From Bacillota bacterium (GTDB lineage: Bacteria > Bacillota > Clostridia > Christensenellales > CAG-138), in assembly GCA_016286445.1 (NCBI GenBank), contig JAEESS010000002.1:51834-115833 (forward strand): a DNA stretch of 64,000 nt. Reading direction: 5' to 3'. Made by a program: the position numbers and the translations under genes. Below, one piece after another: positions 15,383-22,538 of the stretch. The notes under the pieces are model-generated. The model searched no databases and was not told the origin of the DNA. It was given only the letters and a program-made list of their open reading frames with translations. Every line of letters begins with the position of its first letter. Within the stretch, counting starts at the first letter, position 1.

Positions 15383-16306
15383 ATGGAACACTGGAAGAAA
15401 CAATGGACGCCGATGATGCCGAAGCGTGTTGCGGAGGTACTGGAACGGCTCGATGACGACGCGCCGATCCTGGAGATCCGTCTGCGCCGCGACGCGCCTT
15501 TGGAGCTCGTGTTCGACGGCGCCGACCGCATCGTGTACGGAAACAACGGCACGCCGATGATCACCGCGGAGGAGCTCAGGCAGTTCACCGCGCGGCTGAC
15601 GTCGTTCTCCGCGTACGCATGGGAGCATGAACGCAGGGACGGCTTTATTACGGTCGCGGGATGCAGGGTCGGACTGTCCGGCAGAATGGTCCGTACAGAC
15701 GACAACGTTCTCGGATTTTCCTCCGTTTCCGGCGTCTGCGTCCGTATCGTTCGGGAGGTCAAGGACTGCGCAAAGCCGCTGCTCAAGGATCTTGTGGAGC
15801 AGAATACCTTTCTGTCCACGATCCTGATCTCCCCGCCGGGATGCGGCAAAACAACGCTTCTGCGCGATCTCATCCGCATCAATTCGGATGGACTGTACGG
15901 CGTACGTCCTTCGCGCGTCGGCGTTGCGGATGAGCGGTTCGAGCTGTCCGGAGACGCTTCCGGTTCGATCGCGTTCGATCTCGGCATGCGAACGGACGTC
16001 ATTTCCGGCGTTTCCAAAGCGGATGCCATGACCCGCATCGTTTCCACGCTTTCTCCCGACATTCTGGCGATGGATGAGCTGAATGAGGCAAGGGACGCCG
16101 CAGCCCTGTTGGATGCAAGAGGAAAGGGCGTAACGGTGCTTGCAACGGCGCACGGCGCTTCGATCGGAGAGCTTCGTCTTCGCCCCGCGATCCGGCTGTT
16201 GCTTAAAGAACACGTTTTCGAGCGGATCGTGACCCTGCGCGGCGTCGGGCAGTGCGTCGGCGTCTGCCGCGGCGACGGAACGCGCATAGAGGGGAATATG
16301 CCGTGA
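15383..16306 (+). CDS. spoIIIAA: Stage III sporulation protein AA (ATPase)
   Basis: A 307-residue secretion-type ATPase that powers the mother-cell half of the SpoIIIA-SpoIIQ feeding channel. Walker A is LISPPGCGKTTLLRDLIR, and Walker B/Asp-box is DILAMDELNEARDAAAL. The N-terminal block LEIRLRRDAPLEL and the arginine-rich GVCVRIVREV are family features. ATG 15383 is preceded by GGGAGGG. Its stop overlaps the spoIIIAB start as GTGA. It heads the eight-gene spoIIIA operon. Confidence 0.95.
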   Translation: MEHWKKQWTPMMPKRVAEVLERLDDDAPILEIRLRRDAPLELVFDGADRIVYGNNGTPMITAEELRQFTARLTSFSAYAWEHERRDGFITVAGCRVGLSGRMVRTDDNVLGFSSVSGVCVRIVREVKDCAKPLLKDLVEQNTFLSTILISPPGCGKTTLLRDLIRINSDGLYGVRPSRVGVADERFELSGDASGSIAFDLGMRTDVISGVSKADAMTRIVSTLSPDILAMDELNEARDAAALLDARGKGVTVLATAHGASIGELRLRPAIRLLLKEHVFERIVTLRGVGQCVGVCRGDGTRIEGNMP

Positions 16307-16785
16307 AGACGGTCGGGATCGCTATGCTGTTCGGACTGTGCTGCATGATCGGTATCCGTCTCGGTATGAAAAAAACAGCGCGGCTGCGAATGCTGCAGTC
16401 GCTGCGGAACGAGCTTTCGCGGTTTTCGGAACGGATCATAACGTGCAGCGGCACGCTGACGGAGATCGCAGAGGAAGGGGACGGAACGCTTTCCCGCATG
16501 CTTCGCATCTATCTTGAGCAGCTATGCGCCGGGCAAAAAGAAGCGAATGCGGCGGAGCGTGCGTCGGAGGTGCTCAACGGGTACGGGAATGTGCAGAATG
16601 AGGTACGGTCCTTTTTGAACGGGCTGTCGGGCGCGGCGCGCGGCAGTCTGATCAAGCGCACGGAGGATCTGATGCCGATCCTGGAACGCGCGGTGGCGGA
16701 AGCCGAGACGGAAGCAAAGCAGGCGCGCGTGCTCCGGATCTCCGGCGTTCTGACCGGCGCCGGACTTGCCATTCTGCTGCTGTAG
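16303..16785 (+). CDS. spoIIIAB: Stage III sporulation protein AB
   Basis: A 160-residue inner-membrane component of the SpoIIIA complex, related to type II secretion GspF proteins. GTG 16303 overlaps the spoIIIAA stop. One N-terminal hydrophobic segment (IAMLFGLCCMIGIRLGM), the conserved RLRMLQSLRNELSRFSERI helix and a C-terminal hydrophobic tail (VLTGAGLAILLL) match the family architecture and its usual 170-residue length. The track extension upstream lies within spoIIIAA. Confidence 0.93.
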   Translation: MKTVGIAMLFGLCCMIGIRLGMKKTARLRMLQSLRNELSRFSERIITCSGTLTEIAEEGDGTLSRMLRIYLEQLCAGQKEANAAERASEVLNGYGNVQNEVRSFLNGLSGAARGSLIKRTEDLMPILERAVAEAETEAKQARVLRISGVLTGAGLAILLL

Positions 16786-16792
16786 GAGTGAT

Positions 16793-16990
16793 ATGGATAT
16801 CAATCTGCTTTTCAAGATTGCCGGTATCGGCATCCTGGTCGCCGTCATTGTGCAGTTGCTTCGTCAGAACGGAAGAGAAGAGCTTGCGACCGTCGCGGCG
16901 ATCGCGGGACTGGTTCTTGCCACGATGCTCGTTCTCTCGATGATCGCCTCCCTTTTGGAAACGGTGCGGCAGACGTTTTCTCTGTACTGA
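16793..16990 (+). CDS. spoIIIAC: Stage III sporulation protein AC
   Basis: A 65-residue protein with two transmembrane helices. ATG 16793 (MDINLLFKIAGIGILVAV) has GTAGGAG upstream. IGILVAVIVQLLRQNGREEL and the second hydrophobic block are characteristic of SpoIIIAC, normally about 68 residues. It is 2 bp upstream of spoIIIAD. Confidence 0.93.
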   Translation: MDINLLFKIAGIGILVAVIVQLLRQNGREELATVAAIAGLVLATMLVLSMIASLLETVRQTFSLY

Positions 16991-16991
16991 T

Positions 16992-17384
16992 ATGGAGCGG
17001 CTTGTTTTGATCGCGCTGATCGGGTCCGTCACGGCGATCCAGATGCGCTCCCTGCGTCGGGAATATGCCGTTCTGATCGGCGGAGCGACAACGGTACTGC
17101 TGCTGTTGGAGGGATTGATCCGATTCACCGGCATTTCGGGCGCGCTGACTGCCGTTTGCGCGGAATACGGCGTGACCTCCGATCTGTTCACAACGGTCCT
17201 GAAGATCATCGGCATTGCGTATCTCACCGATTTCGGGGTGAATATTTCCAAAGACGCTGGGCAGTTGGCGATTGCCGGAGCGCTGGAGACCGGCGGCAGG
17301 ATCCTGATCCTTTCCTGCACGCTGCCGACGCTTGTGACGCTGTTGAAGACCGGCGCCATGCTGATCCGGGAGGCGGCTTCATGA
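16992..17384 (+). CDS. spoIIIAD: Stage III sporulation protein AD
   Basis: A 130-residue integral membrane protein, four hydrophobic segments. The end block ILKIIGIAYLTDFGVNISKD followed by AIAGALETGGRILIL is diagnostic. It is homologous in part to SpoIIIAC, as usual. Its stop overlaps the spoIIIAE start (ATGA). Confidence 0.94.
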   Translation: MERLVLIALIGSVTAIQMRSLRREYAVLIGGATTVLLLLEGLIRFTGISGALTAVCAEYGVTSDLFTTVLKIIGIAYLTDFGVNISKDAGQLAIAGALETGGRILILSCTLPTLVTLLKTGAMLIREAAS

Positions 17385-18493
17385 AGCGGACGGCACTTGT
17401 CCTGCTTGCGCTGCTTCTTCCGCTGTTTCTGTTTTCGGAACGGGATGAGACGCAGGACGCGGTCGAAGCGCTGCTTGAGTCGGTCGACCTTTCGGAGTGG
17501 GACGCATGGCTTTCGGAAAACGGCATGGAGGGAGTTGCGCTTCCGTCCGAAATCCTGACTTCGCTTGCGAATCTGCAGAAGCCGTTTGCCGCAGACCTTT
17601 GCGCGCGCGATCTTGTCTCCGCGCTGAAGCCGTCCTTCGGTTCGCTGCTTGCCGGAACGGCGCTGTTCGTCGGGCTCGCGGCATTCGGCGCGGCGCTGCA
17701 GGGGATTTCCGAAGCTTCGCCTGTCGGAGAAACGGCAGGCGCGGCGTTTCGCATCGGCGTTTCGGCAGTCGTCCTCGTCGTTTCCATGACGGGGATCCGT
17801 TCCGCTTTTTCCGCGATCACGGCGCTGGAGCATACCGCGGAACTGCTGCTGCCGGTCATCGTCGGATATCTGACCCTCACCGGACTTGAAAACACCGCGC
17901 TGCTGCTGCCCGTGTCCCATGCGCTGCTGAACGACGTCGTTCTGCGGCTGATCGAGACCTGCGCTGCGCCGCTTGCGATCACGGGCGGCGTGCTGCTGAC
18001 GCTCGACGTGAACGGGATCGGACGGCTGTCGTCGGTCGGACGCCTGATGCAGCGGGCGGCAAAGTGGATTCTGACAACGGCGTGCTCGGTCTATCTGATC
18101 GTCACGACGGTCCGTTCGGTCGCGGCGGCAAGCGCGGACAGCTTGCTGATGAAAACGACAAAGCTTGCGGCGGGAAGCATTCCCGCGATCGGATCCCTGT
18201 TGTCGGAATCCGTCGACGCCGCGTATCAGTGCATGCGTCTGATCAGAAACGCGCTTGGACTGACGGGCTGCACGGTTTTGATTCTGATTGCGGCAAAACC
18301 CGTGGTTTCTGTTTTTCTGACGCGCTGCAGTCTGCGCGCGTCGGCGCTGCTGTCCGAGCCGCTGTCCGGAAAACCGTATGCGGAACTGCTCAGAGGCATG
18401 GGCGATACGCTGCATATCCTGCTGCTTTGCGAGCTTGCTGCGCTTGCAATGTCCCTGTTGATGCTGGCGCCGGTGATCGGAATGCGAGGCTGA
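17381..18493 (+). CDS. spoIIIAE: Stage III sporulation protein AE
   Basis: A 370-residue polytopic membrane protein and core of the SpoIIIA channel. ATG 17381 overlaps the spoIIIAD stop; the track start lies inside spoIIIAD. It has an N-terminal signal-like segment, then a hydrophobic domain with TAELLLPVIVGYLTLTG, the conserved KTTKLAAGSIPAIGSLLSES and GLTGCTVLILIAAKPV. Length is slightly shorter than in Bacillus (399). Order and overlaps are as in other spore formers. Confidence 0.94.
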   Translation: MKRTALVLLALLLPLFLFSERDETQDAVEALLESVDLSEWDAWLSENGMEGVALPSEILTSLANLQKPFAADLCARDLVSALKPSFGSLLAGTALFVGLAAFGAALQGISEASPVGETAGAAFRIGVSAVVLVVSMTGIRSAFSAITALEHTAELLLPVIVGYLTLTGLENTALLLPVSHALLNDVVLRLIETCAAPLAITGGVLLTLDVNGIGRLSSVGRLMQRAAKWILTTACSVYLIVTTVRSVAAASADSLLMKTTKLAAGSIPAIGSLLSESVDAAYQCMRLIRNALGLTGCTVLILIAAKPVVSVFLTRCSLRASALLSEPLSGKPYAELLRGMGDTLHILLLCELAALAMSLLMLAPVIGMRG

Positions 18494-18494
18494 A

Positions 18495-18662
18495 ATGGAA
18501 CGGATCGTCAAAACGGTGCTGATGCTTGCGGCGTATGGGCTGACATTGGCGCTCTGTGAGCACGCGATCCCACAGTCCGGCGTGAGAAAGGCGGCAAGAG
18601 CGGCGATCGGATTGCTGTTTATCGGAACGGTCGCGGAACAGATCGCAGGCATATTGCAATGA
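18495..18662 (+). CDS. spoIIIAF: Minimal SpoIIIAF (55 residues, transmembrane part only)
   Basis: Not in the ORF track. It occupies exactly the spoIIIAF slot, 1 bp after the spoIIIAE stop and 13 bp before spoIIIAG. The product MERIVKTVLMLAAYGLTLAL continues with a second hydrophobic helix (AAIGLLFIGTVAEQIAG), resembling the two-helix N-terminus of SpoIIIAF. The family normally has about 200 residues with a soluble C-terminal ring-building domain, which is absent here: the frame ends cleanly at TGA and spoIIIAG follows at once. It may be a functional minimal form or a remnant. Confidence 0.7.
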   Translation: MERIVKTVLMLAAYGLTLALCEHAIPQSGVRKAARAAIGLLFIGTVAEQIAGILQ

Positions 18663-18675
18663 GAGGAGGACTATA

Positions 18676-19272
18676 ATGCAAAAGAAGGACGGCGGAACGC
18701 CGGCTGCATGGTGGAAGTCCCAAGTGAAAAAACATCCTGCACTGACCTATGTCCTCTATGCGGCTGTCGGACTTGCCGCCGTCCTTTTCTATCTGATCGG
18801 GAGCGGGCTTACATGCGGAGGGACGCCGAAAAAGACGGCTGCGCCGACGGAGTCCGCCGAAGAGAAGGCGGACGGGCGCGACGCATTGGAGCAGAAACTG
18901 ATCAACGTGCTGTCAAAGATCCGCGGCGCGGGCAGGGTGGATGTGCTCGTAACGTATGAGACGAACGGGGAGATCGTCACCGCAACCGTACGGCAGACCG
19001 ATGAGGACGTAAGGAACGCGGACGGTACGGGGGGAACCGAGACCTCGCGCTCGGTGCGCGAGGTCACCGAGCCCGCGACAGTCGAAACCGGAAACGGACA
19101 TCAGCCGATTGTGCTGTATGAGAAGGAACCGCTGATCCGCGGCGTGATCGTCGTAGCGGAAGGAGCGTCGGACTTCTCGGTTCGTCAAAAGCTCGAAGCG
19201 GCGGTGCATGCGGCGACGGGGATTCCGATCGACCGCATTGAGGTGTTTGAAATGTCCTTTGCAGGACCTTGA
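18676..19272 (+). CDS. spoIIIAG: Stage III sporulation protein AG
   Basis: A 198-residue bitopic membrane protein that forms the large oligomeric ring of the feeding channel. The transmembrane helix YVLYAAVGLAAVLFYLIG is followed by a variable acidic linker and the ring-building domain LEQKLINVLSKIRGAGRVDV, ending with GVIVVAEGASDFSVRQKL and GIPIDRIEVFEM. The start has AGAGGAGG upstream. With SpoIIIAF reduced, this and SpoIIIAH are the only intact ring-building proteins in the operon. Confidence 0.93.
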   Translation: MQKKDGGTPAAWWKSQVKKHPALTYVLYAAVGLAAVLFYLIGSGLTCGGTPKKTAAPTESAEEKADGRDALEQKLINVLSKIRGAGRVDVLVTYETNGEIVTATVRQTDEDVRNADGTGGTETSRSVREVTEPATVETGNGHQPIVLYEKEPLIRGVIVVAEGASDFSVRQKLEAAVHAATGIPIDRIEVFEMSFAGP

Positions 19273-19299
19273 TCCAATATGAAATTCAGGAGGTTAACT

Positions 19300-19836
19300 A
19301 TGAAAGAACTGGTTCGACGTTACGGAAAATGGCTGAACAAGCGCGTGCTGACGGCGGTCGGGCTGTGCCTGCTGCTCGCCGCGGCGGTCGTGACGAACAT
19401 CCTCGTAAACAGGGAGAAGGATCAGACCGCACAGACCGGCGCGCAGCGTGCGCCGGAGGTTGCGCAGGTTTCCGCGCAGAACGGGACTCAGACGGATTTC
19501 TTTGCGGCGTATCGCGATGAACGGGACTCGGTGCGAACCCGGGAGCTTGCTTATCTGGATGCGATCGTCGCGCAGGGTGCGGATACGGAAACGCTTTCGG
19601 ACGCACAGAAGCAGAAACTGGAGCTCGTCAACGCCATGGAAACCGAGCTGACGGTTGAAAACCTTGTCCGCGCAAAGGGCTTTACGGACGTCATCGTTTC
19701 GATCCATAAGGGCAACATCAGCGTGGTCGTCGGTGCCGATTCGCTGAACGACGAACAGGTCGCGCAGATCCTGGATATCGTGCTTCGTGAAACGGGAAAG
19801 AGCGCCGAGAACGTCAAGATCAGCACGACCCTTTGA
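19300..19836 (+). CDS. spoIIIAH: Stage III sporulation protein AH
   Basis: A 178-residue bitopic protein that crosses the intermembrane space to bind SpoIIQ. ATG 19300 has AGGAGG 6 nt upstream. The transmembrane helix is VGLCLLLAAAVVTNILVN; the diagnostic FFAAYRDERDSVRTRELAYL precedes the ring-building domain. It is the last spoIIIA gene. No spoIIQ is in the window. No clear terminator follows before the next promoter. Confidence 0.93.
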   Translation: MKELVRRYGKWLNKRVLTAVGLCLLLAAAVVTNILVNREKDQTAQTGAQRAPEVAQVSAQNGTQTDFFAAYRDERDSVRTRELAYLDAIVAQGADTETLSDAQKQKLELVNAMETELTVENLVRAKGFTDVIVSIHKGNISVVVGADSLNDEQVAQILDIVLRETGKSAENVKISTTL

Positions 19837-19857
19837 GAGAGAAATCACTTTGATGGG

Positions 19858-19886
19858 TTTACTTTTTGGAAGAAGGATGGTATACT
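19858..19886 (+). promoter_or_regulatory. Promoter of the asp23-amaP operon
   Basis: TTTACT, 17 bp, TATACT, 41 bp upstream of ATG 19928. Confidence 0.6.
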
Positions 19887-19927
19887 ACTTCCGTATATAG
19901 CAATTTGAAAGCTTGGGAGGAATTGAA

Positions 19928-20341
19928 ATGAGCGAATATAAGGATATTACCATCGAATCCGAAGAGAACAGCGGTAAAATCGTATTTGCAGAGGATGTCG
20001 TCGCAACGATCGCAACGCTTGCCGCCGCAGAGGTGGACGGCGTTTACGGAATGAGCGGCACCGCATTTGAAGGCATCGGCGAAAAGCTCGGGAAAAAGAA
20101 CTACACCAAGGGCATCAAGGTCGAGGTCGGTTCGGTCGAGTGCGCCGTCGATATGAGCATCATCGTTCGTTATGGATTCCGCATTCAGGAAGTCTGCCGC
20201 AACGTACAGGAAGCGGTGAAGAACGCGATCGAGACGATGACGGGACTCAAGGTCGTTCAGGTCAACATCGCAGTCAACTCGATCGTCTTCGCCAAGGAAG
20301 TGCCGGTCGAGCAGCCGAAGCCCGAAAATCGCGTCAAATAA
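19928..20341 (+). CDS. Asp23/Gls24 family alkaline-shock protein
   Basis: A 137-residue Asp23/YqhY-type protein. ATG 19928 (MSEYKDITIES) has GGGAGG upstream. Family blocks are GKIVFAEDVVATIATLAAAEVDGVYGMSG, KGIKVEVGSVECAVDMSIIV and VCRNVQEAVKNAIETMTGL. Asp23 proteins are abundant envelope-stress proteins held at the membrane by AmaP, the next gene but one feature downstream. In B. subtilis the yqhY gene is also next to nusB. In this genome the first, fourth and fifth genes of this block thus keep a conserved order. Confidence 0.9.
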   Translation: MSEYKDITIESEENSGKIVFAEDVVATIATLAAAEVDGVYGMSGTAFEGIGEKLGKKNYTKGIKVEVGSVECAVDMSIIVRYGFRIQEVCRNVQEAVKNAIETMTGLKVVQVNIAVNSIVFAKEVPVEQPKPENRVK

Positions 20342-20347
20342 TCGCCC

Positions 20348-20367
20348 TGCCGAAGTATTCTTCGGCA
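20348..20367 (+). other. Intra-operon hairpin
   Basis: TGCCGAAG / CTTCGGCA with a TATT loop, just after the Asp23 stop and without a T-run. It may stabilise the abundant asp23 message or partially attenuate amaP. Confidence 0.5.
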
Positions 20368-20405
20368 AGGTCTTTGCGGACAAGCATGGGAAAGAGGACG
20401 GTAAC

Positions 20406-20951
20406 ATGAAGCGAACGGTCGGGTTCTTATCCGGAATCCTGGCATTCCTGGCGATCATGCTCGGTACGGGCATGCTTCTTCTGACGGTCGGCTGGCCGGT
20501 TTCGCCGGAACGCCTGCAGACGCTCGTGCAGAACGCGCGCGAAATGCCCGCCGCGCTGTTCCTGGTCCTTGCCGCCTTGATCTGCATGGCGATCGGCGTC
20601 ATCGTATTGTACGGAATGATTTGGAATCGTTTGAATCGCAGGACAAGCGCCCTGCTGGAACAGAATACGCTCGGTGAAACGGCAGTTTCGTTCACGGCGC
20701 TGAATGAGATCGTCGGGCAAACCCTGAAACGCAGAACCGACGTTATCAAGTATAAAACAAAGGTCTATGCGATCGGCAGCAGCATTCGGATCGAGGTCCG
20801 CGCGATAACGTCACCGACGGCATCGCTGCTGGAGCTGACGCATTCGCTGCAGAAAGAGATCGATACCGCGATCCGAACGATCTGCGGAACGGAAATCGGC
20901 AGCATAGACGTTACGGTCGACCAGGCGGAGCTTTCGCCGAAAAGAATCTGA
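20406..20951 (+). CDS. amaP: Alkaline shock response membrane anchor protein AmaP
   Basis: A 181-residue protein with two N-terminal transmembrane helices (FLAIMLGTGMLLLTVGWPV and FLVLAALICMAIGVIVLYG), followed by a cytoplasmic domain with KRRTDVIKYKTKVYAIGSS. This is the AmaP layout, in which the protein tethers Asp23 to the membrane. Adjacency to asp23 and the DUF2273 gene supports the call. Confidence 0.88.
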   Translation: MKRTVGFLSGILAFLAIMLGTGMLLLTVGWPVSPERLQTLVQNAREMPAALFLVLAALICMAIGVIVLYGMIWNRLNRRTSALLEQNTLGETAVSFTALNEIVGQTLKRRTDVIKYKTKVYAIGSSIRIEVRAITSPTASLLELTHSLQKEIDTAIRTICGTEIGSIDVTVDQAELSPKRI

Positions 20952-20974
20952 ACAGGACGGAGGCAGGATCAATC

Positions 20975-21187
20975 ATGAAAGAGTTTATTCAGGAGCATAA
21001 ATGGGCGGTGATCCTCAGCATCCTTGCGCTGATCATCGTCTTGATGATCTATCTGATCGGATGGTGGACGCTTCTCGTCGCCGTGTTCGTTGCCGTCGCA
21101 ATTTTCTTCGGACGGATGATCGACCGCGGCGGTCTCGAAGCCGTGAAGGATTTCTTCCGCAGCATCTTCAGAGGGAAACGCGTATGA
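20975..21187 (+). CDS. DUF2273 small membrane protein
   Basis: A 70-residue protein with two close transmembrane helices (WAVILSILALIIVLMIYLIG and WTLLVAVFVAVAIFFGRMI) and a basic C-terminus. DUF2273 proteins are usual third partners of Asp23 and AmaP; their function is unknown. The stop overlaps the nusB start as ATGA. Confidence 0.85.
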   Translation: MKEFIQEHKWAVILSILALIIVLMIYLIGWWTLLVAVFVAVAIFFGRMIDRGGLEAVKDFFRSIFRGKRV

Positions 21188-21582
21188 AGCATACGTTGTC
21201 AAGAGAGATCGCCATGAAACGTCTATATGCGGAGACGGTCGGCGGCGCGGATTCGATTGAGGATGTGCTGGAGCAGTCCGAACGCAGCGCACTTTCCGAA
21301 GAGGATGCGCAGTTTTCGGATCGCCTGTATGAAGGCGTCCGCACGCATTTGGAGGAAATCGACGCCGAGATCGAACAGCACGCAAAGGACTGGTCGATCG
21401 GGCGGATCGCAAAGGTCGATCTTTCGATCCTGCGCATCGCCGTCTACGAGCTGCTGTATGAAAAAGCGATCCCGGTCGGCGCGACCGTCAACGAAGCGGT
21501 CGAGCTCGGAAAAGAGTTCGGCGGTGAAAAGTCCGCGGGATTCATCAACGGCATTCTCGGTTCTGTCGCAAAGGTGCATTGA
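21184..21582 (+). CDS. nusB: Transcription antitermination factor NusB
   Basis: A 132-residue all-helical RNA-binding protein for rRNA antitermination. ATG 21184 is inside the track ORF; the upstream part is antisense or out of frame to DUF2273. Typical blocks are YEGVRTHLEEID, WSIGRIAKVDLSILRIAVYELLYE, IPVGATVNEAVELGKEFG and SAGFINGILGSV. It overlaps the DUF2273 stop by 4 bp and leads into the Kae1-like gene. Confidence 0.94.
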   Translation: MKHTLSREIAMKRLYAETVGGADSIEDVLEQSERSALSEEDAQFSDRLYEGVRTHLEEIDAEIEQHAKDWSIGRIAKVDLSILRIAVYELLYEKAIPVGATVNEAVELGKEFGGEKSAGFINGILGSVAKVH

Positions 21583-21584
21583 GC

Positions 21585-22538
21585 ATGCATGAGGCGCTGA
21601 GCATCGGGATCGATACGAGCTGCTATACCACCTCGGCTGCATGTACGGATGGAAAGAGCATCGTCTTTTCAAAGGGGACGATGCTTTCCGTGGCTTTTGG
21701 AGATCGCGGGCTTCGACAGTCGGAAGGTCTCTTTCAGCATGTCAAACAGCTGTCTCCGCTGCTCTGCGAGCTGCTTTCCGCAATCGAGAAAGCAAACGTC
21801 CGCTGCGTCTGCGTCAGCGCGTCGCCGACGGCAAAGCCAAACAGTTATATGCCGGTATTTTTAGCCGGTCTCAAGCAGGCGGAAACGCTTGCCGCGGCGC
21901 TGGACGTACCGCTGATCCGCGCAGACCATCAGAGCGGACACATCCGCGCCGCGCTGTACGGAAACGAAACGCTTTTGGACCGCGAACGCTTCTTTGCGGT
22001 CCATATCAGCGGCGGAACGACCGATCTGCTCCTTGTTGAGCCGCATCGCGACGCACCGTATCGGATCGAAACGGTCGGCTGTTCGACCGATCTGCATGCG
22101 GGGCAGTTCGTCGATCGCGTCGGAGTTGCGCTCGGACTGCCGTTCCCGGCGGGAAAGCATCTGGAAGCGCTCGCCGCGAAAGCGGAACAAAAGAATGTCA
22201 AACCGGCAAGCGCCGTACAGGGAACGAATTGTTCGTTTTCCGGCGCGGAATCCGCCGCGCAAAGGCTTCTGCATACCGTGCCGGATGCGGAACTTGCGTA
22301 CGGGGTTTATGACTGCCTTGCGCGGACGCTTGCCAAAATGTTTACGGAAGCCGTAAATCGATACGGCGATCTGCCGTTTCTCGTCTGCGGCGGCGTAGCG
22401 TCCTCCGGACTGCTGCGTTCTATGCTGCGGAAACGGTTTCGCGGAACGCTGTATTTCGGCAGACCGGAATTGTCGTCGGACAATGCGGTGGGAATCGCAT
22501 TGATTGGCGCGGATCGGAGTGCGTTATGGAAGCGATGA
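21585..22538 (+). CDS. TsaD/Kae1-like paralogue
   Basis: A 317-residue ASKHA-fold protein similar to TsaD, the tRNA t6A enzyme. It has IGIDTSCYTTSAAC at the N-terminus, a metal-site-like DHQSGHIRAAL (TsaD has HxxGH) and VHISGGTTDLL, SFSGAESAAQRLL and LVCGGVASSGLLRSML. It differs from true TsaD in the phosphate-binding regions and lacks the usual GPG loop (here SASPTAKPNSYMP). It is likely a paralogue with TsaD elsewhere. It sits where Bacillus has folD, between nusB and xseA. ATG 21585 is preferred to the track's TTG. Confidence 0.78.
   Translation: MHEALSIGIDTSCYTTSAACTDGKSIVFSKGTMLSVAFGDRGLRQSEGLFQHVKQLSPLLCELLSAIEKANVRCVCVSASPTAKPNSYMPVFLAGLKQAETLAAALDVPLIRADHQSGHIRAALYGNETLLDRERFFAVHISGGTTDLLLVEPHRDAPYRIETVGCSTDLHAGQFVDRVGVALGLPFPAGKHLEALAAKAEQKNVKPASAVQGTNCSFSGAESAAQRLLHTVPDAELAYGVYDCLARTLAKMFTEAVNRYGDLPFLVCGGVASSGLLRSMLRKRFRGTLYFGRPELSSDNAVGIALIGADRSALWKR

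Noticed and set aside
16652-18652. Long minus-strand ORF of 666 aa opposite spoIIIAB-AF
   Set aside because: It is antisense to five clearly recognised spoIIIA genes; its product is low-complexity basic protein typical of GC-biased shadow frames.
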